A stretch of DNA of 46,270 nucleotides from Copromyces sp. CBS 386.78. Its lineage: Eukaryota > Ascomycota > Sordariomycetes > Sordariales > Sordariaceae. The stretch lies in NCBI GenBank assembly GCA_030685235.1, contig MU839285.1, positions 1 through 46,270 of the forward strand. The letters run 5' to 3'. Positions 12,001 through 22,098 of this stretch are shown piece by piece (positions within the stretch are counted from its first letter, which is position 1; each line of letters opens with the position of its first letter). Below the pieces are notes generated by a model that was not told the DNA's origin, did not search any database, and worked only from the letters and a program-made list of their open reading frames with translations. A program made the translations under genes and the position numbers.

Positions 12001-13650
12001 TTAAAATATATTATCCCCTTAATTTTAATTCTTTCTATTTCGGCGGACGCCCTTCTAATTACTTTTTCAAATGTAGGGATTATAGGAATTTTTAATTATT
12101 CGACGACTTTCTTACTAATTATAGTATAGTACTAATAACTTTTATTAATAAAAGTATAGAAATAATCTTTATTATTAATAATTATAAGTATTTTTATAAT
12201 ATTTATTTTTATAGGACCCGGGAAATTCTCCTCTCCTAACTCTTTATTTAATATTTTAGAGCGCTCTATTATTCGATTTCGTAAGGGAATTACTCTTTTT
12301 CCGATTCGTTAGTAATAAAATAATCGTCGTTATTACTATCCTTTAATACCGGTTCTACTTTAAGTCTAATTTTAATAGCCCTAACGTTAATAATAGCGGG
12401 ATTTTAAATAAGCAAATATTTATAATTGCCGATTATATATTTATTCGTTCTATATTATATGTAGAAACCTCAAATATAGCGCTTATTTCTCTCCTCTATT
12501 AAAACCTATTTAGCGCGCTTCTCCTCTTTATTATTCTTCGTCTTCGTATATCTTACTATTATAGGGGTATTTCCGTTTACGTTTTTAGGGGAATTAGCGG
12601 TAGGGGTAGTTTAAATTCCTCAATAACGGGGGAGCGAACTTTAATAGAAGCCGCGGTTATAATAATTATATTTAAGGAAGATTTTACTATTTTTATACTT
12701 ATATACGATATTTTTTTATTATTTAATATAGAAGGTATATATTTAGAGTATACGTATAGAAATTAATTGGTACTAGAGATTGGTAAATATTAAAGTTTTT
12801 AATTAAATGAATTTCGAATTGTTTTCCTGAACGAAATTGCCGGCTTTAGTGAAATTTATTTTGAAAGTAGGAAGTTAATCGGATAGAATTTAGTTCTCCT
12901 TCTAATAGATTAATTGTAAGCGGGTAAGTACGAGGCGCTTTTTATTCTTATCGCCGAAGATTTTCTCTAATTAATTAAAGTCTTCGGGGTTGTATACTCT
13001 ATTAATTCTTCCTTAATATTAGAAGGCTTTTATTAAAAGTATTTTATTAGCGGGGAAGGTATTTAATAGTATTAATTAATTAAATTTATTGTTGGCGATA
13101 GTCCTAATAATTCTTTCTTCTTTATAGGTAAGTTTTAACCGGGTTATATAGAAATTAAAAGAAGTAGTAGTATTATTTTATTTCGGCTAGCGAATATTTT
13201 TACATTTAGAACTATATGGAACGGCTTTTTATTCGATATTAATTGTGGTGTTTAGGCTAGCGGTAATTATTGTAGAGTACCATATATTTTAGGGAACGGT
13301 GCTAATTACGATTTTAACGGCGGCGGAGAATTCGTTGCTTATAAAAATCTCTATAGTAAATGCTCTCTTATTTATAAGAATACGGAGGCGCTTATCTTCG
13401 AAGTTTTTAGCCTCTATAACGGCTATAGCCTACTAATCGATAATAGTAGTATTAGTAGCTACGACGAAATTAATAGGTAGCCCCTCTACGTTTAATTATA
13501 CCGGCGGCGTATACTACGGTTCGTCTTATTCTATCGGGTTTATTATTAATAGAACCTAATATAATAGGGATAGTATAGTTAATATGAGTATTAGTTATAT
13601 AGTTTAATTAAGGTTCTATAAAGAGGAGAAAAGTCTTTCTAAGGCGGATT
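12001..13650 (-). mobile_element. RIP-degraded repeat of unknown family
   Basis: AT-rich and CpA/TpG-depleted. Minus-strand frames with Trp/Gln-type stops can be followed (for example NPAIINVRAIKIRLKVEPVL and FITNESEKE at about 12.28-12.42 kb), so it probably derives from a coding mobile element. I do not recognise a domain. Confidence 0.35.
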
Positions 13651-13659
13651 TATTGGAGG

Positions 13660-14080
13660 TACAAGGTTTTGAAGGGAGCTGCGCGAGTATAGTTACGGCG
13701 CTTATAACAGCTCTGGTCGTGAAGACTAGAGCGCTACAGCTCCGGGCCTTAGCCCTATAACAATATCTAACTGCTAAGCCAAACTTACAAAAGGTAGGAC
13801 GATATTCGCTTGCTAACGAATATTAGAATATACAACTATATAACTATTATAAGGGATTTAACCCTATAACAGACCAGCGGTATTATAATAATATTTGTAG
13901 ATTTAGCTTTATATATTAAATATATAAATTTAGTAGCTTCTTGCTCCTTAGTTTACATTTAACTATTAATTATCTTTTTTAAATATATTTAACTCTATTT
14001 AAGAAAATACTATTTTACTTTAACTACGTTGATATCTACCTACCTATTCCGAAGTGTATACTGTTTTCTAAAACCTTGTG
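13660..14080. repeat. Possible short element with ~10-bp terminal inverted repeats
   Basis: ACAAGGTTTT near 13660 is answered by AAAACCTTGT near 14070, about 420 bp apart. Inside are two small hairpins (GCTCTGGTC...GACTAGAGC, and ATATTCG...CGAATAT). No coding potential is visible, and no target duplication could be assigned. Confidence 0.3.
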
Positions 14081-14170
14081 TTTTAATAATATGCAAGTGA
14101 GTATGTAATATAAGTTGATGTAGTGTAGCTTTATAAGCTAAGAATCCGAGGTTTCGTAACAACCTTTCGA

Positions 14171-14265
14171 GCTCGGGTGACGCAGTGGTTAGCGTGTTGC
14201 TCTTATACTGGTGTTTTACGATACTTGTTATGCAAAGGTCGCGGGTTCAAGTCCCGCCTCGAGCA
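14171..14265 (+). tRNA. tRNA-Ile(UAU), split by a 22-nt intron
   Basis: The acceptor stem GCTCGGG pairs with CTCGAGC (one G-T), discriminator A. The D arm is ACGC...GCGT. The anticodon stem TTGC/GCAA has a T-T at its last pair. The loop is CTTATAA once an intron at 14208-14229, directly 3' of base 37, is removed, giving anticodon TAT. The variable loop is AGGTC and the T arm is GCGGG-TTCAAGT-CCCGC, which contains the B box. Mature length is 73 nt. Fungal tRNA-Ile(UAU) genes commonly carry an intron at this site. The gene lies at the border between RIPped DNA and the gene island. Confidence 0.85.
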
Positions 14266-14267
14266 GC

Positions 14268-14275
14268 TTTTTTTT
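14268..14275 (+). terminator. RNA polymerase III terminator
   Basis: A run of eight T three bases after the tRNA gene. Confidence 0.8.
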
Positions 14276-14280
14276 AGGTT

Positions 14281-14729
14281 TCTGTTTTGGACGTCCAAGT
14301 GCTCCCGGATATAAAATCCCATCTAGTTTATCGGTTCCCGTCCAGCGAGCGCTAATGCAGTCGGTTGAGCGATCAAAGGTAGGATGATTTTGATATTCGT
14401 TAGAGTATGACATGTTGTTCTTGTTGTTTCCTTTTGGTTTCTGAGTATCTTTTCTTGCTAGCCTCTTACGCGACGTGGACGACGTGTCGAGGCTCGCTGT
14501 TAATGCCGACTCCAAGTATGACATTTGCATTACAGAGACAGGCTTAGGTAGAGTACGAATACTAATTGTAATCCTGAATGAGATACTGATATTCCTAAGT
14601 GGTGATACTGTGACCCTATGCCACTTCAATCGCTGCTTTCTTTCCCAAGTCACCACTACACACACGCAGAAAGAAATTGAAAAAGAGAGAGGCCAGGTAG
14701 AAGAGGGCATTGTGATATACATAACTCCC
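14281..14729. other. Intergenic region between tRNA and PKS stop codon
   Basis: Normal base composition, and presumably the 3' UTR of the PKS on the minus strand. An open minus-strand frame (14228-14929) crosses it, but its C-terminus ends in the LEAGLEPATFA string produced by antisense translation of a tRNA gene, so I do not call it. Confidence 0.5.
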
Positions 14730-17700
14730 CTATCCCTTGAATGAGACGATCTTTGTCTTTGCGCATACCGCCTTAGCCAATGTTTGAATCGACCCGCTTG
14801 ACAGAAGCTCCAGCACCTGAAGATTCGCTTCAAACTCACGGGTGATGAAGTTGCGGATCTCGATAGCCACCAAAGAATCGAGGGGATAGTTTGAGAGAGA
14901 TCGTGTGAGATCCATGTCCTCCGCGTCAAGCATCAACACGGATGAAATCTTCTCTGCCAATCCTTTGCACACAACGTCTTCGGCTTCGGTGGGTGACCTG
15001 GCACCCTGCAAAGCTGCGTTGAACGACACAACCGTGTTCAATGATGCGTTCTTTGCTGCTTCATCTCCTGCTGCTATGCGCATAGCCTTGAATTTCGCAT
15101 CTTCGGTCCAGAAAGGTCGCAGTGTAGAGGTAATACGCATACCGGTAATTGTATGGTTGTTGCAGGCCGACGTCAGCTTTCCACTAATGGCGGCATGCAA
15201 CAGGGCGAGAACCTCTGCCTCGCATATTGTATGGCTCCCAAGATTTCGGGCTACCTCAGCAGCCTTCTCAAGGTCTTCAGCTAGATAGCCGGAGTCGGAA
15301 ACAGCGGTGAGGTCAAGGGATGACGCGGGAAGACCATGGGCAAGCCGGTATTGGACCAAAGCATTCAGAAAGCAGTTTGCGGCACTGTATGCCGCTTGCC
15401 CACGTTTCCCACGGCACCGGCTGCGGAAGAAATAGCCACGAAGAAATCGAGTGGCGAGGATAACAACGCATGGTGAAAGTTCCAACCATCTTGAACCTTA
15501 CCCTCAATGACTTCAGTATAGTCAGACCATGTCATTTTCTGGAAAAGAACGTCCTGCAGAGAAATGTTAGCCATAACTATCACCAGCTGAATGCTAGGCG
15601 AAGCGTTCACTGGACTTACGCGCAACACCATCGTTCCGTGCACAACACCCCTAATAGGGGGTAGCCCCCGTAGCCCGGTTTGGATGAGCTCGTCCACTTC
15701 AGCTTTGTTGACCACATTGCAGCGACGGACATGGACGCTCACTCCCAGCACAGAGAGGTCTTCGACAAGTTCTCTGACCTTTCCGGTAATGGAACCGCTC
15801 CTCGAGACAAGAACGATGTTCTTCGCCCCCTTTCCTGCCATCCATCGCGCCATACTCCTTCCGAGACCACCGGTGCCGCCAACCAAGATATATGTTGCAT
15901 CGGAATGAAGGAGGTCCTTTGACCGGCGTGCTGGCGGGGCCTGTGGCCTAGAGTCAGTACGGACGTGGTAGAAAAGAGGTGCAGTGTTGCTTCTGATAGA
16001 CGTATCTTGACAAGATCAGACCCACCCAGAGGCACCACCACCTTGCCGATAGTAGAGCCGCTTTGTTGCATCTTCAATGCACCTTCGACATCTGAACTTG
16101 GAAAGACAGATAGCGGGGTTGCCGGCCGGACTTTCCCATACATGAGCAGTTGGGAAATTTCGGCAAACATGCGTTTGAGAACCTTTGGCCGTTCGGCCAG
16201 CAGAGCAAAGGTGTCAACCGAAATAAAGCTGGCGTTTTTATTGGCAGCGGAGACTTCGACTCGAGGCTTCGAGGCAGAGTCGCGCTTGCCTATGTCAACG
16301 AGCCGCCCAAACTTGCCGATAGACTCCCAGGATTCCCGCAGGCCGTCGCCGATCAATGAGTTGAGGATCACATCTACCCCCCTGCCACATGTAGCACGGC
16401 GAATAGTAGGCCCAAAAGGAGTGTCGCGACTGTACAAGACACGATCGGAAGGGAGACCGAACTCATTGACGAGTAGCTCCTTCTTCTCAGCACTCCCAAC
16501 CGTTGCGAAAATCTCAGCTCCAATCATCTGAGCGAGGCAAATGGCTGCTTGACCGACAGCCCCTGCTGCTTGGTGAATGAGAACGGTTTCTCCCTCAGCC
16601 AAGCGTCCGACATCAACCAGGCTGTAGTATGCAACGCAGTATCCAAGGGGCAATGTGGCAGCTGCTTCAAAGGAGATGTGTCCTGGGACCTTGAATGCTA
16701 GACTTGCAGTTGCCCTCGTTCGTGTCGCAAAAGCGCCTTGCGTGAGCGCTGCAACGCGATCGCCAACCTTGAAAGCGCAGACACTGCTCCCAACAGCGAT
16801 AACAACACCGCTTGCTTCAGCGCCCGACATGGTGATGGGAATCAGACCTTTTGCAGCCATGGCGTCCCGGAAATTCATGCCGACAGCCTTGACCTCAATC
16901 TCAATTTGATCAATTGCCAACGGTACTTCCAGTGATTGATCGTTAACAAAGTGAAGTTTATCCAAAGCACCCGGCGCAGAGATCTCCAGCCTCAAAAACC
17001 GGCCGTTGTCGCCAAAAGCGGTGGGCTCCAAGGCTCTTGGATTTGTCAAATTGTGCACTTCTTCGTCGGTTTCTCTGTCATGGGTGATACGCGGGGTGAA
17101 AAGCGCGCCTTCCCTCTCCATAAACTCCAGTTCACTCATCGACGAGGAAGCAGGTCCAAAAGCGATCTTGAAGACGCTGAAAATGATCTCTGCGGCCTTG
17201 GCTTCCAAGAGGGGCGTGGCCGCATCGAGATCTAGTGTAGCAAACCGAAGTGCAGTTTCCGAACGGATGGACCTGCTGAGGCCGGTGACCATGTTCGCCT
17301 CCGGTTCGGTGCACTTGTCATATGCTCCCTTGACTACCCATAGAATGGCTTCAACCCCGGTCAAAAGCTTTTGCAAGCCAGAGAATTGCGATGGCGAAAT
17401 AGTGGCCAGGAAAGGATGATGCAGCTCATTCAGGAAAATGCAAGTCTTTCCTTCTGGATCAACTGTGTCGAGCCTACCGACTTCGGGTAACCTGCCTGTG
17501 GCTTGCTCGAGTGCGTTCGCCAACCCCAGAGCGACAAGTTGCTGAAAGTTGGAATCCTCGTGAATGATTACAATCTGGGCACCGACAGGAAGCTGATTTG
17601 TTATGTGGTCAGGCTCCAAAACTTGTTCCCATTCCAGTTTGTAGCAGAGGTCGCGAGGAGCGCTGCTTTTCTCTAGAGTATCTCCGTCCAGCACAGGAGA

Positions 17701-20700
17701 GACTGTTAAGCCATCAATCGAGATCATGCTTTCCAAAGAAGCCGCAGGAGCCGCAACCATGTGAACCTTGAACGGCCGATGAATGCTAGGACAAATCTCG
17801 CCCTTGCAGATGGCGCGCAGTGTATTTCCAGGCTTGTTTGCCAGTTGGGTTATGGCTGAAGAGACGGTCATATACTCAATCGAGGACGGTAGGTAGATCG
17901 TGTCAACCTGCCGGCGCCCAGCCCCGAGTATGGGCCAGTACATACCAATGAGCGACTCGAGAAATGCGGGCTGTATCACGGCTTCGGTCAGGTACCCACC
18001 CGGCATCTCTTTCCGACATCTGGAGCAACAAGATCTCCTGTTGACCGTGTATCGCATGCGCTGATATTGTCGAGACCTTGAAAGGTAGGCCCATACACAA
18101 CCTCAAGCTTGTTGAGGGCCTCGTACATGTGCTGGGGATTGACTGAAGCCCATTGTGTGTTGTCGATGGTGGGTGTAACGGAATATTGGTGGTCTTCAAA
18201 GCCATTACCGGTCTGCAGGCCCTGGACCACATCATTGGCCGTAGTTTTTACCGTTGCGATCAAACCAACGCAATGCTCTACCCAACCTTGGCCAGAAGTC
18301 CATGAACAAACCCTGAACTCGTCCCATGTTTCGGACGAAACAAAGATACTCTCCTGGTGCGGACGGAGACTGATTGTAACCTCAATGTCATTGTCTGGGA
18401 TCATGAGGGGCTTTGTGATGGCGACATCCCTCAGTTGAAAGCTATCGAATGAGCGGTGTTTTTTATTCGCCCTCTGGGAGGCGGCCTCAATAGCCATAGC
18501 AAGAAAGCCAGACATGGGAAACATGATCAGGGATTGAATCTTGTGATGGCGCAGCCAGGGTAGGTCGTCCAGGCGAACGATGTTGCGCCATGTGGCCTCT
18601 AGATCGCTTGAGTAGTTGGCCAAAGGTACCGATGATGTCGCTCCTTGAACCAGCCGCATTCTTGTGCATATTTGTCATACGAGACTCTTGCCAATACCTC
18701 GTAGAATGGTTCCACGGGTACCGTGGTAGATCTGTCAGCAGCGTTGGTGGTTTGGTTGGCTTAGGGAAGTTGACGGCACCAAAATCAAGGTTTGCCCCTC
18801 TGGTGAACAACTGTGCGGCAAGTTCCAGAGCGGTCTCGACGGCGTTTCGTTTCCTAAGAAGAGCAGAAGCGTAGGGAATCTTGGGTGCGCTTCCACCGGC
18901 CTCTTTGAGCACCTGCTTGATAGGTCCTTGAAGCCCGGAATGGGGGCCGAGTTCGACGAGCATGTTGACTCCGTGCTTGTGCTCGCCGACCGGTGCAAGC
19001 ATACTCTGCAACGCCTCACTGAAGCGTACAGGACAAGTCAAGTTTTCAACCAGTAATTAGGCTGCAAATCGGCACCGTCGACAAGATGGCCATACAGAGA
19101 AGAGTGAAACTGCACGTCAGTTCGAGCTGGTGGTTGAAGGCTGGCGATGGAAGCACGGTAATCCTTGGCGACCAAGTTCATGTGGTGGGAATGGTAAGCG
19201 ACGTCGACGACCAAACGCCTGTTGAAAAGCTGCCTCTTCTCGCACATCCTCTCCAGTTCGGCCAAGGCAGGTTCATCGCCGGAAATGGTCAAGCTGGAAG
19301 GACTGTTGTAGCAAGCAATCCTGACTTCCTTCTCTTGTAGTCTTTCAATAAGGGGTATAAATTCCTTCTTGCTTCCTCCAACAGCCATCATGCGGCCCTG
19401 AAGCTCGGGGTACTTTTTTTTGAGAATAGGAATCAGTCTGCCTCGATGGTAGGCAATTGCCATGGCAGATTCGAACTCGATAATGCCCGCAGCATATGCA
19501 GCAGCAATTTCACCACTCGAGTGGCAGTTGGCTGGAGACCCCAGCCTCGTAGCAAGTTAACGAGGGCTAATTGTACCACAGTACATGATGGCTGGCTAAT
19601 ATGTGCCTCAATGATCCTGCTGGTTTTGGCATCTCTGCCGAGTTCCTCTACCAGAGTAGTAATCGAGTTAGTTGGCATCCTTCCAAAGACCTGTTGGGAC
19701 TTTATGTTGGTGGTCCATGCTTACCAATAAGTGACCATTCCGCCCCGAGAGCAGTTAAACAGGCGTCGGCCTGCAAAATACTCGTGGTGAATGTCGGATA
19801 TTGCTCGTACAATTCCCGACCCATGGCATACCATTGAGCACCTTGACCGGTAAAGATAAAACCAAGTCTGAGAGGCTCGGTTTCTTTGCCGGTTATAACC
19901 TTTTCTCCGTTGATTGCTTCGATCAACTCAAAGGAGTTGATGGCGGAGATGGCAGCTCTCCATTGAAGGAAGGATCTCCGTTGTCCAAGCGTGTAAGCAA
20001 GATTGCTGGTCAGATCTACCTGGAAGATTTCGGGCCTCTGCTCAAGATAGACCACCATGTTTTTCATCTGCTGCGAAAGAGCCGCCTTGTCATTGGCTGT
20101 GACGACGTACAGCTTGCGGCCTGACCCTGACTTATCCGACGTCATCATGGTGTCGTCATGGGAGGGCCCGGAAGTTTTAGAACCCAAGAATGGTGCTGCG
20201 GTTAGTACAATATGGCCGTTTGTGCCACCAAACCCGAAATTGTTGACACTGATGTACTTTTTTCCGCGCGGCCACGGCCTTTGGGTCACCGGAACTTTTA
20301 GGTTCCACTCCTTCCAGGGGATCTTTGGGTTTGGCTGCTTGAAATCATGGTTCGGAAGGATGAAGCCACGCTCAAGCATGAAGGCTGCTTTGATGACACC
20401 GGCAATACCTGAAGACGGAGAGGCAGGCCACATTAGTCTTGAATCAGGTCGGCCAATGTTTGAGAGTAACGGAGTCATAATGACATACCGGAAGCCCCTT
20501 CCAGATGGCCAATGTTGGATTTTACAGAGCCGATCCACAGAGGGTTGCGTGGGCTTCTGTCTTGGCCCAAAACATTATGAATGGTAGTAGCCTCGATGGG
20601 ATCACCGACCCTAGTGTCGGTTCCATGGGCTCGACAAAGCCGCACAAATTTGGGTCGAGGCCAGCATTGCCATAGACTTGGCGCATGAGGTCCTCTTCAT

Positions 20701-22098
20701 GTTGAGAAGGGGTCAGTTTCTCATCTCAGTAAGATCAATTATCGTGAGTATGCTTGCTGACTGACCTTGCGCTGACCCATTTGGCATGGTGATGCCGGGC
20801 GTCTTGCCATCCTGGTTAAGGCCAGTTGCGGCAATGACTGCCCTGATGGGATCATTATCCCTTATAGCCTGGTCCACTGGCTTCAGGACAATCATGCCAC
20901 AGCCCTCTCCACGGCCAAACCCCGTGCCTCGATTGTCAAAGGAAAATGAACGGCCGGTATCCGAGAGCAGTCTGCGTACGGGCTGATTAGACCATGGGGA
21001 CAATGAGACGCAACCAATAAGGTGACGCTATGGTAGCAGGGGGAGCCGCGCTGGTTGTTTCCGACTCACCTGCAAGTCGAAAAGGAGACCCAGAACTCGG
21101 GAAGCATGTTGAGGTGACAGCCTCCGACCAAAGCGGAGCTTGATTCACCGGTTCGCAAGCTCTGACAAGCCAGGTGTATGGCCACCATGCTAGAAGAACA
21201 TGCTGTATCGGCCGTGAAACTGGGGCCTCGCAGGTCGAAAAAGTGCGATATGCGGTTGGACTGCATGGCATATGCACAACCTGTTTGAGCCAATGTATAA
21301 ATAATGTCAGACTCGCAAAGTCTTTGATGTCTCTACCAGATGCAATTTCGATGGAGGGAACTAAAGAAGCTTACCCGTTGCCTGGTGCATAGGTATGGTA
21401 TCTGAGTCTCTGAAAAGATGAGATTCGTACTCGGGAAAAGAACCGCCGACGAAAACGCCAACGTCCTTTCCGACAATGGTCTGCTTTGGAATGCCGGCAT
21501 TTTCGAGTGCTTCAAAGGTACATTCGAGAAGCAGACGCTGCTGGGGATCCATGGAAATGGCCTCCTTTTCAGTCAGACCAAAAAAAGGGGCATCAAAGGC
21601 AGCCAGGTTGACATTCAAGAAGTTGCCGCCGACGGGATTCAGGGTGCCGCCTCTGCCCTGATTGGGATGGTGGAAGCGGGCGCTGTTGAATCTCTGCGTG
21701 GGGATTTCGGACCAGCCGGACCGGGCCCTAGTGCAGAGTTCCCAGAACTCGGCCGGAGTAGAGACATTGCCGGGCATCCGACAGGCCATTCCAACAATGG
21801 CTATAGGCATATCTTGGAGATGGCGGCGGGGAGGGAGAGGGGAGCCCGAACCGGGCCCAGAGTCGGCAGTCCAGCTGCCATGGCCATTGGTGTCGATACG
21901 GAGGCCGTCAGGAGGGGCACCATTGCCATTGCCGTGGCCATTCCCTACGGCGGCCGAGCGGGCGTATTCTCCACGGTCATGGCCATTGTTGCTGATGTTG
22001 TTATGGCCGCCACCGTTACGCACGTGGAAGTAGCCGTTCCAGCTGCCACCAGAAGGACTGGCGGTTGAGCTATCCGGCGTCACAGCAATGGGCGCCAT
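14730..22098 (-). CDS. Highly reducing type I polyketide synthase, frame-disrupted (probable pseudogene)
   Basis: An iterative fungal HR-PKS, about 2300 codons after splicing, order KS-AT-DH-psiKR-ER-KR-ACP. It would build a reduced polyketide chain from malonyl-CoA. It starts at ATG 22098 with a ~95-residue Gly/Asn/His-rich extension before the KS; the stop is at 14730-14732, right after the ACP. Six introns: 21281-21374, 20972-21069, 20725-20765, 20409-20488, 19648-19724, 15554-15619. There is no C-methyltransferase (only ~220 residues lie between DH and ER) and no thioesterase, reductase or condensation domain. The conceptual frame breaks at about 20629 (KS), 19524 (AT), 19050 (AT end), 18600-18640 (before DH), 18010 (DH), 15975-16010 (before KR) and 15403 (KR). 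At least four of these look like single-base losses. Either the gene is a pseudogene or the assembly has indel errors. The family call is very secure; activity is doubtful. Confidence 0.95.
14735..14985 (-). other. PKS acyl carrier protein (ACP) domain
   Basis: The phosphopantetheine attachment Ser is in [15 protein letters not shown] (codon 14874-14876). The protein ends ~40 residues later, so chain release must be done by a separate enzyme. Confidence 0.9.
15250..15895 (-). other. PKS ketoreductase (KR) domain
   Basis: The NADPH motif [16 protein letters not shown], the [11 protein letters not shown]er motif and the AAYSAAN Tyr motif are all visible. The last two are in different frames because of a one-base loss at about 15403 (AACCGT expected, AACGT found). 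A 66-bp intron (15554-15619) splits the domain after GTMVLR. A second shift at 15975-16010 separates KR from ER. Confidence 0.88.
16030..16995 (-). other. PKS enoyl reductase (ER) domain
   Basis: MDR-type reductase signatures in one uninterrupted frame: [21 protein letters not shown], and the NADPH-binding [11 protein letters not shown] loop (about 16550-16575), then [16 protein letters not shown] and the closing [10 protein letters not shown]. This is the best-preserved domain of the synthase. The ~220 residues before it (about 17010-17670, with [20 protein letters not shown]) match the structural psiKR part rather than a methyltransferase. Confidence 0.9.
17830..18560 (-). other. PKS dehydratase (DH) domain, divergent
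   Basis: The N-terminal hot-dog motif [14 protein letters not shown] keeps the catalytic His (codon about 18543-18545), but the usual HxxxGxxxxP Gly is Ser. The C-terminal half, normally HPxxLDxxxQ, reads [11 protein letters not shown]: His is Gln, the catalytic Asp is Glu, and the final Gln is absent. A -1 shift in a run of A (plus-strand T run at 18010-18012) separates the two halves. Dehydration activity is doubtful even if the frame is real. Confidence 0.8.
18900..19870 (-). other. PKS acyltransferase (AT) domain
   Basis: The N-terminal [12 protein letters not shown] motif is intact (about 19830-19860). The nucleophile motif is damaged: [13 protein letters not shown] is present in one frame, but the preceding Val-Val-Gly-type residues are missing, as about 10 nt are lost at 19524-19525. 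AYHSHHM, the usual second-half His motif, is present. A further -1 shift lies at about 19050, in the YW-V-NL segment closing the domain. Confidence 0.88.
20200..21810 (-). other. PKS ketosynthase (KS) domain
   Basis: It starts at [13 protein letters not shown] (residue ~98). The active-site Cys lies in TACSSSM (codon 21198-21200). The KSNIGHLEG and [11 protein letters not shown] motifs are present. The EAHGTGT motif carrying the first catalytic His is hit by a one-base loss at about 20629 (GAGGCCCAT expected, GAGCCCAT found). The restored motif would read AHGTDT, with Asp where Gly is usual. Confidence 0.9.

Noticed and set aside
14228..14929. 233-codon open frame on the minus strand near the tRNA
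   Set aside because: Its C-terminus is antisense translation of the tRNA gene (LEAGLEPATFA), and the rest overlaps the PKS 3' end in another frame.
17010..17670. C-methyltransferase domain in the PKS
   Set aside because: Only ~220 residues lie between DH and ER, and no SAM-binding motif is visible; it fits the structural psiKR region.
15403..20629. Introns as an explanation for the PKS frame breaks
   Set aside because: At the breaks in the KS, AT end, DH and KR, conserved motifs continue across one missing base with no room for an intron and no GT-AG pair.
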